DNA of 64,000 nucleotides from an uncultured Christensenellaceae bacterium. GTDB taxonomy: Bacteria > Bacillota > Clostridia > Christensenellales > Borkfalkiaceae. A program made the position numbers and the translations under genes. Shown in pieces: positions 8,540-17,018 of the stretch (positions within the stretch are counted from its first letter, which is position 1; each line of letters starts with the position of its first letter). The stretch is taken from the NCBI GenBank assembly GCA_910586985.1, contig CAJUKK010000001.1, forward strand, positions 310,001 to 374,000, written 5' to 3'. The notes beneath the pieces are model-generated. The model did not search any database. It had not been told where the DNA came from and saw nothing but the letters and a program-made list of their open reading frames with translations.

Positions 8540-9280
8540 ATGAAAATTCTGATTACAAATGACGACGGTATTCAAGGCGAGGGCTTATTAACCCTCGCCA
8601 AAGCCTTATTTAAAGCGGGACACACCGTATATGTAGTCGCGCCTGATTGCAATAATTCTGCGGTCAGTCACAAGTTAACTATGCGCGAGCGCGTGCAGGT
8701 CAAAAAATGCGACATAGGGGGCGGATTAAACAACGCTTACAGGGTCGGCGGCTCGCCTGCGGATTGCGTGTTGATTGCATTATGCGCGCTTGGTATTAAA
8801 CCCGATATGATCTTTTCGGGAATAAACGACGGGCAAAATACGGGTAGCGATACGCTATATTCCGGTACGGTGGCAGGTGCAATGGAAGGAGCGCAGAATA
8901 GTATTCCGTCGATTGCGCTATCGCAACGTATACGCATTAACATGGACGCAGGAGAAAAAACTGCATTGTACTGCCGTGCTGCGGAAATGACCGTAAAGCA
9001 TTTGAACGAGTGGAAAAATCTTGCGGCTGAAGTGGAAGGGATTCTTAATATTAATTTTCCCGTCGGGGAATTAAAAGGAATAACATTGTGCCGTTCGGTT
9101 AGAACGCGTTATTGTACGTCTTATCAGTATGACGAGGGAGGGTATCTCATGCAGTTTAATCCGCCCGAGCCTGTCGACGGGGACGGAGACATACCGATGT
9201 TGAAGAGCGGATATGTTACGCTTACTCCTTTAAAACTCAACTTGACGGATGGGGAGACTCTCGAAAAATGGCAGAAATGA
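8540..9280 (+). CDS. surE: 5'/3'-nucleotidase SurE
   Basis: A 246-residue metal-dependent survival protein that removes phosphate from nucleoside monophosphates. The metal-site residues are visible in NDDG (7-10), in the Ser of DCNNSAVSHK (about 35-44) and in the Asn of SGINDGQNTGSD (about 93-104). It begins 3 bases after oadA and overlaps the start of the next gene, so it is at the distal end of the decarboxylase transcript or a shared operon. All family landmarks are intact and the length is normal. Confidence 0.95.
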   Translation: MKILITNDDGIQGEGLLTLAKALFKAGHTVYVVAPDCNNSAVSHKLTMRERVQVKKCDIGGGLNNAYRVGGSPADCVLIALCALGIKPDMIFSGINDGQNTGSDTLYSGTVAGAMEGAQNSIPSIALSQRIRINMDAGEKTALYCRAAEMTVKHLNEWKNLAAEVEGILNINFPVGELKGITLCRSVRTRYCTSYQYDEGGYLMQFNPPEPVDGDGDIPMLKSGYVTLTPLKLNLTDGETLEKWQK

Positions 9281-10500
9281 AACGGATTGCGGTTATCGGG
9301 GGCGGTGCGTCCGGTCTTATGGCTGCGTATGCCGCGGCAAAAAACGGTGCGCTTGTAACGCTTTACGAGAAGAACGAGAAACTCGGAAAGAAAATATATA
9401 TCACGGGAAAAGGGCGTTGCAATTTGACGAATGACTGTTTGCCTGATGAGTTTTTACAAAATGTCGTTCACGGTGAAAAATTTTTAACGGGTGCGATTTG
9501 GTCGTTTCCTCCTTTGCGTATCATGGAATTTATGGAATCGCACGGACTTGCTCTTAAAACAGAACGAGGGAATCGCGTTTTTCCTGTGAGCGATCATGCA
9601 AGCGACGTTACAAAAACATTGGAAATGGCATGCAAAGAGGCGGGTGTAAATATAGTTTTAAATGCAAAAGTGGAGAAAATTGATATTTTGCAAGGTACTA
9701 TGCGTGGCATAATTATTAAAAATCAGGCAATTATTTATGATGGGGTAATTGTTGCGACGGGTGGATTGTCTTATCCTTCTACGGGGTCTACGGGGGACGG
9801 ATATAACTTTGCGCAACTTTGCGGACACAAAATCGTGCCGCCTGTTCCGTCTCTGACCGGATTAAACCTTGCGGGGGATTATACTTCGATTCAAGGGATT
9901 TCACTAAAAAATGTTGTTTTAACGGCAATTTATAAAGGTAAAACAATTTCGTCCCGCATGGGAGAGCTATTGTTTACACATTATGGAATATCCGGTCCGC
10001 TTGTTTTGTCTTTATCGGCAGAAGTAAACCGCGTGCCGATAAAGGAAGTTTCGCTTTATCTTGATTTTAAGCCGGCATTGGACGATAAGAAGTTAGATGC
10101 GCGTTTATTGCGCGATTTTGCCGAACGCAAAAATGAAACGATCAAAAATGTTGCTCGCAGTTTGCTTCCCAATCATCTTGTGCAGCATCTTCTGAAAAAA
10201 GCCGGCATTGGTTTTGATAAAAAGGTTAATTCGATAACTAAGGAGGAGCGGGGAACGCTTATTAAAATGTTAAAAAAATTTCCGTTAATTCCTGTTTCAT
10301 TGCGTGGATTCGATGAGTCGATTGTTACTTCGGGCGGGATTAGTCTTGACGAGGTTCACCCTAAAACTATGGAAAGTAAATTAATTAAAGGGTTGTTTTT
10401 TTGCGGTGAAGTGCTAGATGTTGATGCGTTTACGGGCGGGTTCAATATGCAAATAGCTTTTTCTACAGGATATTTGGCAGGAGAAGGTGCGTCGAAATAA
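9268..10500 (+). CDS. BaiN/HI0933-family NAD(P)/FAD-dependent oxidoreductase
   Basis: A 410-residue flavoprotein. The N-terminal FAD-binding GGGASGLMAA motif starts near residue 11 and is followed by the family signature GKKIYITGKGRCNLTN at about 40-55. The C-terminal segment ends with DAFTGGFNMQIAFSTG, the second FAD contact region. Members are annotated as aminoacetone oxidase or BaiN-like; the physiological substrate is not established for most. The start at 9268 overlaps surE by 13 bases and has GGGGAG 11 bases upstream. An ATG at 9277 forming an ATGA overlap with the surE stop is an alternative. No terminator is visible before the next promoter. Confidence 0.9.
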   Translation: MAEMKRIAVIGGGASGLMAAYAAAKNGALVTLYEKNEKLGKKIYITGKGRCNLTNDCLPDEFLQNVVHGEKFLTGAIWSFPPLRIMEFMESHGLALKTERGNRVFPVSDHASDVTKTLEMACKEAGVNIVLNAKVEKIDILQGTMRGIIIKNQAIIYDGVIVATGGLSYPSTGSTGDGYNFAQLCGHKIVPPVPSLTGLNLAGDYTSIQGISLKNVVLTAIYKGKTISSRMGELLFTHYGISGPLVLSLSAEVNRVPIKEVSLYLDFKPALDDKKLDARLLRDFAERKNETIKNVARSLLPNHLVQHLLKKAGIGFDKKVNSITKEERGTLIKMLKKFPLIPVSLRGFDESIVTSGGISLDEVHPKTMESKLIKGLFFCGEVLDVDAFTGGFNMQIAFSTGYLAGEGASK

Positions 10501-10564
10501 TATTTTTACAATTTTACGATGTACTATGTGTGCCATAATATTAAAATAATAATCTGATAAATAT

Positions 10565-10594
10565 TTGACAGAGACGAATTGTTTATAATATAAT
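10565..10594 (+). promoter_or_regulatory. SigA-type promoter for the aroH-cmk fusion operon
   Basis: TTGACA at 10565-10570 and TATAAT at 10589-10594, spacer 18; a second overlapping TATAAT lies at 10584-10589. The leader is about 25 bases and contains a GGGAG ribosome site at 10614-10618. Confidence 0.75.
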
Positions 10595-10625
10595 GTTTTA
10601 AGAGAATACAAAAGGGAGAAATATA

Positions 10626-11633
10626 ATGATAGCGATACGCGGTGCGACGACAATTGAAAAAGATGAAAAGGATGCGATTCGGATTGCAGTCAAGGAATTG
10701 CTCACAGAGATTGAAACAAAAAATTCGCTTAACCGCAGTGAAATCATGAGTATTGTTTTTTCGAGTACTTCCGACATTCATTCTTATTATCCGGCTAAGG
10801 CGGCAAGGGAGGCGGGATTTGAGAGTTGCGCGCTTTTTTCTGCAACCGAGCCGGAGATTGACGGGAGTTTAAAGCTTTGCATCAGGGTTATGCTTTTCGT
10901 GGAAAAAAACTTGACCCCCAAACACGTTTATCTTCACGGCGCGTTGACGCTCCGTAAGGACGTAGCAAAAAAATATAACGTTGCAATCGACGGCCCCGCA
11001 GGAAGCGGTAAATCTACTATCGCTAAGGCACTTGCCGCTGATTATCGTATTCTTTATTTAGATACGGGAGCTCTTTATCGGGCTGCGGCTCTCATGGCGG
11101 AGGATTTAGGTATCGACCCCGTCGATGCGGAGAAAGTTTCTTCTATGTTGGAGCAACTTGATATTACCGTAAATTATGAGGACGGAGCACAGCGTACGAT
11201 TTTAAACGGGACGGACGTTACCAATCGTTTGCGCTCGCAGTCGGTCACGATGGGGGCGTCTGCGATTTCTAAGCATCCCGCTGTTCGGACAAAGTTGCTC
11301 AACGTACAGCGTGAAATTGCTAAAAATACGACTTGTGTTCTTGACGGTCGGGATATCGGAACGGTTGTTTTGCCAAACGCCGATTTTAAATTTTTTCTGA
11401 CAGCTGATCCTGATATACGTGCAAAACGCAGATATGACGAAATGCTTGCAAAAGGAATCGAGGTGGATTTTGATTCGTTGAAAAATGAGATCATACTCCG
11501 CGACAAGCAGGATTCGACCCGTGCGCATGCGCCTCTTAAAAAAGCAGAAGATGCTATCGAAATCGATACTTCCCGTTTGAATATTCAAGAGGTATTGGCT
11601 GTTATTAAAAGTAAAATACAGGAGAAAATTTGA
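10626..11633 (+). CDS. Chorismate mutase (AroH class)-cytidylate kinase fusion protein
   Basis: A 335-residue two-domain protein in one frame. Residues 1-113 match monofunctional AroH chorismate mutase of Bacillus subtilis (IRGATTIE start). The active-site set is in register: Arg5, Arg61, Glu77, Arg87 and Tyr102. Residues 117-335 are a complete CMP kinase: Walker A GPAGSGKST (123-131), the LYLDTGALYRAAAL block, GRDIGTVVLP and RAKRR. AroH converts chorismate to prephenate for Phe/Tyr synthesis; Cmk phosphorylates CMP/dCMP. The junction is only about 4 residues (VAKKY), so the two domains are close-coupled. In most Firmicutes the two are separate genes. The downstream order plsC then ispH-rpsA is the usual cmk neighbourhood, so the AroH part looks like the newcomer. 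GGGAG precedes the ATG. Confidence 0.92.
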   Translation: MIAIRGATTIEKDEKDAIRIAVKELLTEIETKNSLNRSEIMSIVFSSTSDIHSYYPAKAAREAGFESCALFSATEPEIDGSLKLCIRVMLFVEKNLTPKHVYLHGALTLRKDVAKKYNVAIDGPAGSGKSTIAKALAADYRILYLDTGALYRAAALMAEDLGIDPVDAEKVSSMLEQLDITVNYEDGAQRTILNGTDVTNRLRSQSVTMGASAISKHPAVRTKLLNVQREIAKNTTCVLDGRDIGTVVLPNADFKFFLTADPDIRAKRRYDEMLAKGIEVDFDSLKNEIILRDKQDSTRAHAPLKKAEDAIEIDTSRLNIQEVLAVIKSKIQEKI

Positions 11634-12439
11634 TGCCCGAGGAAATAATCAATGAATCGGCTGAAATTCAGCCTAAGACAAAAAAACAGCAAAAGGCGGA
11701 GAAAAAAGCTTTAAAAAAGCAAAGAAAGTTAGAAAAAAGAATGGAAAAATGCAATAAAAAGAAACTTCACCTACTGTTTCCCGCCAATAAAAAAGGTAAG
11801 CACGTGATGAAACGGTTGAACTTTATGCGCATAATATTTTATCCGATTCATTCGTTTTTTTATCCCTTTAAAATGTACGGGCCGCATAAAATCGGAAAAG
11901 GAGCGTGCATTTACGTCGGAAACCATTATTGTATCTGGGACGTTTTTTATCCCGCGCATACGACGTGGGAGGGGATTCATTTTCTTGCCAAAGATTCGCT
12001 GATGTATAAACCTGTAATCGGGCGTTGGGCGCGGAAACTCGGAGTAATTGCGGCGAACCGCGACGGATCAGACGTTCGTACGCTGATGAACGCCATGAAA
12101 GTGCTGAAAAACGGTGAAAAAATTTCGCTGTTTCCGGAGGGTACGCGGAATAAAGTTTCCGATCGGGAATTTCTCCCGTTCCGCGGCGGTGCAGCCTTGC
12201 TTGCTATCAAGACGAAAACGCCGATCGTACCCTTTGTAATTTGTAACCGTCCCCGCGTGTTTCGCCGTACTCACGTTGTATTCGGGGATCCGATCACGCT
12301 TGACGAATATTACGATCGTAAATTGACGCAAGAAGATTATGATAAGGCGGACGAGAAATTAAAAAACCGTTTGTACGAGTTGCGGGAGCAGCACGAACAA
12401 TATCTTTCAGCGAAAAAATCAAAAAAGAAAAAGAAGTAA
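11633..12439 (+). CDS. plsC: 1-acyl-sn-glycerol-3-phosphate acyltransferase (PlsC family)
   Basis: A 268-residue acyltransferase of phospholipid synthesis at the inner face of the membrane. The HX4D catalytic motif is seen as NHYCIWDVF (about 96-104) and the substrate-binding motif as FPEGTRNK (about 167-174). The protein starts with a very Lys-rich, probably helical stretch (about 14-45) and ends in a Lys tail (SAKKSKKKKK), which may bind acidic lipids or RNA. The ATG at 11633 shares one base with the cmk stop (TGATG) and has AGGAG upstream; a TTG one codon earlier is possible. plsC between cmk and ispH-rpsA is a common clostridial arrangement. Confidence 0.9.
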   Translation: MPEEIINESAEIQPKTKKQQKAEKKALKKQRKLEKRMEKCNKKKLHLLFPANKKGKHVMKRLNFMRIIFYPIHSFFYPFKMYGPHKIGKGACIYVGNHYCIWDVFYPAHTTWEGIHFLAKDSLMYKPVIGRWARKLGVIAANRDGSDVRTLMNAMKVLKNGEKISLFPEGTRNKVSDREFLPFRGGAALLAIKTKTPIVPFVICNRPRVFRRTHVVFGDPITLDEYYDRKLTQEDYDKADEKLKNRLYELREQHEQYLSAKKSKKKKK

Positions 12440-12450
12440 CGGGGGGGGAT

Positions 12451-14643
12451 TTGGAAGTTATCGTTGCTGCCAATTGCGGCTTTTGCAGAGGGGTGAGGCG
12501 CGCCGTTGATACGGTGCTTGAAATCGCCCCCGAGAATACATATATTTACGGCGAGCTGATTCATAACGAGGAAGTTGTAAAACGGATCGCAGAGCGCGGA
12601 ATTATTACTGTTGAATCACTTGACGACGTTCCCGACGGCGCTACGCTTATTATACGTTCTCACGGTGTGGGAAAGGATGTTTTTCAGAAGTGCGGTATGC
12701 GAAATATTCATGTAGTAGATTGCACGTGTCAGTTCGTGCGCGGCGCGCAAAAAGTTGTGGAAAGTTCTTCAAAAGCAGGGAAATTTGTCGTTATTGCGGG
12801 AAAATGCGATCATCCTGAGGTGAAAGGGTTAATCGGATGGTGTGAGAGAGAATCGCTCGTAACTTCGTCCGAAAACGATAATTTTACGTTTTTGCGTGAT
12901 AAAAACGTTGCTTTGGTGTCCCAAACTACGTTTTCTAAGGAAAGATTTTTAAAAATCGCGGAAAATCTTAAAAAAGTGTGCCGAAAAACGGTTGAGATTT
13001 TTGAAACGATTTGTTATACTACTGTAGAGCGACAAAGGGAAGTTGCTTTTATCGCAAACCGATGCGATGCAGTTATCGTAATCGGCGGTGGGAACAGCAA
13101 CAATACCGGCATGCTTTTTGAAATCGCGAGCAGATATTGTAAGAATGTGATTTGGCTTGAGAAAGCGGACGATTTCGAATATGGAAAAATTCTAAATTTT
13201 AAAAGAGTCGGCGTCATAGCGGGAGCGAGCACCCCCGATTGGCAGACTCAGGAGGTTCTTTGTAAGATGGCAAAAAACAATGCGGAAGTTCAGGTAACGA
13301 CGGCTGAGTCCGTCGCCAATGAGATGGCGGTGGAGGCTACGCCTGTCGCGGAAGAAAAAGCGGCGCACGCAGAAGAGACGAGTTCGTCTATGGCTGAGGT
13401 CATGGCGGCAATGGACGTTGAAGAGGGCTATAAAAAAGGTCAGATCATCAAAGTCAAAATCGTTTCGGCGGGTGATGAGGGAATCGCAGTATCCGGTTGC
13501 GGTAAAACGGATAATTCGATTGCCAAAGACGAACTGGACTGCGAAGAATACGTGCGTGACACGTATGCGCAACTCGCTAATGCGGGCGCGGAAATCGAAG
13601 TAATGGTCGTCTCGGTCAGTCCCGTTAAACTTTCGCAGAAAATGGTCAAGAAAGTTAAGGAAGAAGAAGCGATTCTTAAAGACGTGGAAGAGGGCAAAGA
13701 ATTTTCGGTTGTTTGCACGGGGATCAATAAAGGCGGACTTACCGCCGAGCTCGGTACTTATCCCGTATTCGTTCCCGCGCGCGAGATTCGCGCAGGCTAC
13801 GTGAAAGAGCTTGATAAATACGTAGGCAAGAAACTTCGTCTGAAACTTCTTGAAATCAGAAAAGGTTCAAAAAATAAAAACCATAAAGAAATTATTGCAT
13901 CTCAACGCGTTATTCTCGAGGCAGAAAAGGCAGCAAGAGAGGCAGTTAAGGCAGAAAAAGAGGCTTTATTCTTCGAGTCGATCAAAGTGGGAGATATCGT
14001 AGAAGGAAAAGTAGAGCGCGCGACGAATTTCGGTGCGTTCGTATCCGTAAACGGATTTGACTGTCTTGCTCATATTTCCGATCTGTCCTGGTCGGGCGCG
14101 AAAAACGTTACCGACGTGTTAGAGCTCGGCAAACGTTATGAGTTCCAGGTACTTAAAATCGACCGCGAGGCTAAAAAGGTTTCGATCGGTTACAAGCAAT
14201 TACAGCCTCAGCCTTGGGATTTGGCGGCAAGCAAGTATGCGGAAGGCGACGTTGTTCACGGTAAGGTTGTTCGCATTGTGCCTTTCGGTGCATTCGTGGA
14301 ACTTGAAAAGGGTATCGACGGACTTGTTCACGTCTCCCAGATTTCCCATGAGTGGTTGGAAAGTCCGACGTCCGTATTAAAAATCGGTGAGGAGGTCGAC
14401 GCAAAGATTCTTGCGTTTAATCCGGATGAACGCAGAATTACGCTTTCCATCAAAGCATTGCAGGATCGTCCCGAGCAAGCGGAGGAGCCTCGTGAAAGAA
14501 CGGAGCGCCCTGCCCGTGCGAAAAAGAGCGGCGGCAGAAAGAGTTCGGCAGCCTATGAGGACGACGAGTACAGAGAGTGGAACGAGGGCGGTTACGGCGG
14601 CGCGTCCATTGCCGAGATGCTTCACATGGATGAAGAGAAATAA
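12451..14643 (+). CDS. ispH-rpsA: Bifunctional IspH (HMBPP reductase)-ribosomal protein S1 fusion
   Basis: A 730-residue fusion. Residues 1-275 are IspH, the last enzyme of the DXP isoprenoid pathway, with iron-sulfur ligands Cys12 (NCGFCRGVRRAVD), a Cys in VDCTCQFV (about 90-97) and one in ETICYTTVERQ. A variable Ala/Glu-rich linker (about 275-327) leads to four S1 RNA-binding repeats at about 328-400, 410-480, 511-582 and 595-668. The last two are canonical (GKVERATNFGAFV, GKVVRIVPFGAFV); the first two are more divergent. A Lys/Arg-rich tail follows. Translation starts at TTG, preceded by a run of eight G (12441-12448). This fusion is well known in Clostridia. It would couple isoprenoid reductase level to translation machinery. 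Confidence 0.95.
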   Translation: MEVIVAANCGFCRGVRRAVDTVLEIAPENTYIYGELIHNEEVVKRIAERGIITVESLDDVPDGATLIIRSHGVGKDVFQKCGMRNIHVVDCTCQFVRGAQKVVESSSKAGKFVVIAGKCDHPEVKGLIGWCERESLVTSSENDNFTFLRDKNVALVSQTTFSKERFLKIAENLKKVCRKTVEIFETICYTTVERQREVAFIANRCDAVIVIGGGNSNNTGMLFEIASRYCKNVIWLEKADDFEYGKILNFKRVGVIAGASTPDWQTQEVLCKMAKNNAEVQVTTAESVANEMAVEATPVAEEKAAHAEETSSSMAEVMAAMDVEEGYKKGQIIKVKIVSAGDEGIAVSGCGKTDNSIAKDELDCEEYVRDTYAQLANAGAEIEVMVVSVSPVKLSQKMVKKVKEEEAILKDVEEGKEFSVVCTGINKGGLTAELGTYPVFVPAREIRAGYVKELDKYVGKKLRLKLLEIRKGSKNKNHKEIIASQRVILEAEKAAREAVKAEKEALFFESIKVGDIVEGKVERATNFGAFVSVNGFDCLAHISDLSWSGAKNVTDVLELGKRYEFQVLKIDREAKKVSIGYKQLQPQPWDLAASKYAEGDVVHGKVVRIVPFGAFVELEKGIDGLVHVSQISHEWLESPTSVLKIGEEVDAKILAFNPDERRITLSIKALQDRPEQAEEPRERTERPARAKKSGGRKSSAAYEDDEYREWNEGGYGGASIAEMLHMDEEK

Positions 14644-14657
14644 TTTTTGAAACAATC

Positions 14658-14686
14658 AAAAAATCCGCTTAAATGCGGATTTTTTT
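14658..14686 (+). terminator. Rho-independent terminator after ispH-rpsA
   Basis: AAAAATCCGC pairs with GCGGATTTTT around a TTAAAT loop, followed by T residues. It ends the cmk-plsC-ispH-rpsA unit. Confidence 0.85.
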
Positions 14687-14730
14687 GTGTATAAATAATT
14701 TGTTAATATTGCTCATAGGAGAACACCACA

Positions 14731-16557
14731 ATGGAAAAACAAGGAAAAATTCGCATTTCCAGCGAAAATATGATGCCGATTATAAAGAAATGGCTGTATT
14801 CGGATAAGGATATATTTCTTCGTGAAATCGTAGCAAATGCTACGGATGCAATTACGAAGTATCAAAAACTCGTAACAGCAGGCGAAGCTCCTGCAAGCGA
14901 AGAACCTTATTGCGTAACGGTAACAACGGATAAAACCGCAGGAACGCTGACCGTGGAAGACAACGGAATCGGCATGACTGAAGAAGAAGTTGAAAAATAT
15001 ATTACGCAAATCGCATTTTCGGGTGCGGCTGACTTTGCCGCGAAATATGAAAAGGCGGGCGGAGAAGGGATCATCGGGCACTTTGGTCTCGGTTTTTATT
15101 CTGCCTATATGGTCTCGGCAAACATCGAAATTTTTACGAAATCGTATCTTGATTCAGCCAAAGGCGTACATTGGCAATCTGACGGAGAGAGTACGTATAC
15201 GATCGGCGAAAACGATAGGATGACGCGCGGTACAAAAATCGTTATGCATCTCTTTAAAGAAGAGAAAGAGTTTTTGGAAGAGCGCGCGATCCGTTCTCTT
15301 TTAAAGAAATATTGTTCGTTTATGCCGTATGAAATTTATCTCAATCCGAAGGCGGAACTTAAAAAAGACGAGAAAAACGAACCTGTCAATAATCCCGAAC
15401 CTCTTTACCTGAAAGATCCTAAATCGTGTACAGAAGAAGAATATAAAAAATTCTATCGCGAAACGTTTGCCGATTTCAGCGATCCGCTTTTCCAGATCCA
15501 TTTGAATATGGAATATCCGTTCCGCTTAAAAGGAATATTGTATTTCCCGAAAGTCAAAAAACAAGTTGAACTTGAACGCGGTCAGGTAAAATTATATTGC
15601 AATCAGGTCTTTATTGCGGATAATATTAAGGAAGTTATTCCCGAATTTTTAATGCTTTTAAACGGTGTGATCGATTGTCCCGATATTCCGCTTAACGTTT
15701 CCCGTTCCTTTTTGCAAAACGATTCGCAAGTACAGAAGATTGCAAAACATATCACCAAGAAAGTGGCGGATAAGTTGACGGAGCTTTACCGTAACGACCG
15801 TCCCCGCTATGAAACTTGCTGGAACGATCTTGCAAACTTTATTAAATTTGGTTGTATCAAGGACGATTCTTTCTATGATAAAGTTAAGGACATCGTCATT
15901 TATAAAAATATTTCAGGCGAATATCGTCCGCTTGTCTCCTATTTCGGAGAAGAAGTCTCTGAAGAGGACGCCAAGAACGGAAAAGAGGCGCAGGCGGCTT
16001 ACTATGTGTCGGACGAAGGAAAGCAGGCGCAATATATTAAAATGTTTAAAGAGGCGGGACTCGACGCGATTTTGTGCGATACTTATATCGATCCGCACTT
16101 TATCAGTTTTATTGAATATAAGAATCCGACAAAAGTTCGTTTTTTACGTATAGACGCAGAAATTGACAAGTCTCTCAAGGACGAGGGCGGAAGAGACGAG
16201 GAGCTTGAAAAGATATTTGAAGAAACGTTGAAAGAGAAGGGAATTAAGATTTCGAGCGAGCGATTAAAGAATAGTTCGGTACCTGCGGTTGTAAACGTCT
16301 CCGAATTTATGAGGAGAATGTCGGAAATGAATAAGTTTTATCAGATGGGAGATTCGCCTGCAGATATAACGCTCATCGTTAACACTTCGTCGCCTGCAGT
16401 TGCGGCGGTAAAATCGGCGAGCGGCGAGCGGCGAGCGGCGGCGATCCTGCAAATCTATTATCTTGCGCTCCTTGCTTACAGACAGCTTTCACCGGAAGAA
16501 CTAAATGAATTTACCGAAAATCAAACAAAACTTATTGAAAATTATTTAAAGATATAA
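14731..16557 (+). CDS. htpG: Molecular chaperone HtpG (Hsp90)
   Basis: A 608-residue Hsp90. The N-terminal GHKL ATPase domain contains FLREIVANATDA (about 30-41; the usual S in SNASDA is replaced by A), DNGIGM (about 76-81) and GHFGLGFYSAYMV (about 115-127). The middle domain has the catalytic-loop Arg region LNVSRSFLQND, and the C-terminal dimerisation domain follows. It folds client proteins in the cytoplasm under stress. An AGGAG site lies 9 bases before the ATG. No convincing promoter or CIRCE element was seen in the 45 bases between the preceding terminator and the gene. A short GC-rich heptamer repeat lies near 16415-16440 inside the gene. Confidence 0.96.
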   Translation: MEKQGKIRISSENMMPIIKKWLYSDKDIFLREIVANATDAITKYQKLVTAGEAPASEEPYCVTVTTDKTAGTLTVEDNGIGMTEEEVEKYITQIAFSGAADFAAKYEKAGGEGIIGHFGLGFYSAYMVSANIEIFTKSYLDSAKGVHWQSDGESTYTIGENDRMTRGTKIVMHLFKEEKEFLEERAIRSLLKKYCSFMPYEIYLNPKAELKKDEKNEPVNNPEPLYLKDPKSCTEEEYKKFYRETFADFSDPLFQIHLNMEYPFRLKGILYFPKVKKQVELERGQVKLYCNQVFIADNIKEVIPEFLMLLNGVIDCPDIPLNVSRSFLQNDSQVQKIAKHITKKVADKLTELYRNDRPRYETCWNDLANFIKFGCIKDDSFYDKVKDIVIYKNISGEYRPLVSYFGEEVSEEDAKNGKEAQAAYYVSDEGKQAQYIKMFKEAGLDAILCDTYIDPHFISFIEYKNPTKVRFLRIDAEIDKSLKDEGGRDEELEKIFEETLKEKGIKISSERLKNSSVPAVVNVSEFMRRMSEMNKFYQMGDSPADITLIVNTSSPAVAAVKSASGERRAAAILQIYYLALLAYRQLSPEELNEFTENQTKLIENYLKI

Positions 16558-16576
16558 AATTTTTCTTGAAAACCCA

Positions 16577-16605
16577 TTGACAATCATTGTGAATGCTGGT
16601 ATAAT
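16577..16605 (+). promoter_or_regulatory. Extended -10 SigA promoter for the cold-shock gene
   Basis: TTGACA at 16577-16582, TATAAT at 16600-16605, spacer 17, with TGG directly before the -10. The predicted start is near 16612, leaving a leader of about 100 bases. Confidence 0.85.
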
Positions 16606-16611
16606 GAATAC

Positions 16612-16712
16612 GGCACTGAAAGATGATGGCTAAAGCCCGTGGCGATAATCGTTTCTATGCGTTTATCACTTCGGGTAAATTTTTACTTATTCAGTGCATT
16701 GGAGGTAACATT
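16612..16712 (+). promoter_or_regulatory. Structured 5' leader of the cold-shock mRNA
   Basis: GCACTGAA at 16613-16620 is the exact reverse complement of TTCAGTGC at 16690-16697. This closes an 85-base domain just upstream of the GGAGG ribosome site (16701-16705). Smaller inner pairings are possible: GGCT with AGCC near 16630-16642, and GATAA with TTATC. Long structured leaders that change fold with temperature are known for cspA-type genes. Here the fold is read from the sequence only and is not assigned to a described RNA family. Confidence 0.5.
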
Positions 16713-16922
16713 GTGAACGGAACAGTTAAGTGGTTCAACGACGGAAAGGGTTATGGATTCATTTCCAATGATGAGGGAGGAGATGATATTTTTGTACATT
16801 TCTCTGCGATTCAAACGGAAGGTTTCCGCACGCTGAAAGAGGGACAGAAGGTTTCTTTTAGCACGGAACCCGACCCGAAGGACAGCGGCAAGCTTCGCGC
16901 TGTTAATGTAGTGCCCGTATAA
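16713..16922 (+). CDS. Cold-shock protein (CspA/CspB family)
   Basis: A 69-residue OB-fold RNA/DNA-binding protein starting at GTG (NGTVKWFNDGKGYGFIS). RNP1 is KGYGFI (about 15-20) and RNP2 is DIFVHF (about 29-34). The frame is open upstream to 16623, but that start has no ribosome site. The GTG at 16713 has GGAGG 7 bases upstream and gives the standard length and N-terminus. Such proteins melt RNA secondary structure at low temperature. The gene is monocistronic, with its own promoter, structured leader and terminator. Confidence 0.96.
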   Translation: MNGTVKWFNDGKGYGFISNDEGGDDIFVHFSAIQTEGFRTLKEGQKVSFSTEPDPKDSGKLRAVNVVPV

Positions 16923-16950
16923 ATAGCAGGGCAAAATTAAGTTGTATAAA

Positions 16951-16976
16951 AACCGCGGGTTTTCCCGCGTTTTTTA
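16951..16976 (+). terminator. Rho-independent terminator of the cold-shock gene
   Basis: CGCGGG (16954-16959) pairs with CCCGCG (16964-16969) around TTTT, followed by TTTTTTATTTT. Confidence 0.85.
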
Positions 16977-16984
16977 TTTTAAAG

Positions 16985-17016
16985 AAAAATCTCCCGACTT
17001 GATCGGGAGATTTTTT
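16985..17016 (-). terminator. Rho-independent terminator of spoVG (bidirectional)
   Basis: CTCCCGA (16991-16997) pairs with TCGGGAG (17003-17009), flanked by A-rich and T-rich tracts on both sides. It can serve spoVG on the minus strand and also back up the cold-shock terminator. Confidence 0.8.
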
Positions 17017-17018
17017 TG

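Noticed and set aside
16623..16712. 30-codon N-terminal extension of the cold-shock protein
   Set aside because: No ribosome site at 16623, and the GTG at 16713 gives the standard length with GGAGG; the stretch is better read as an RNA leader.
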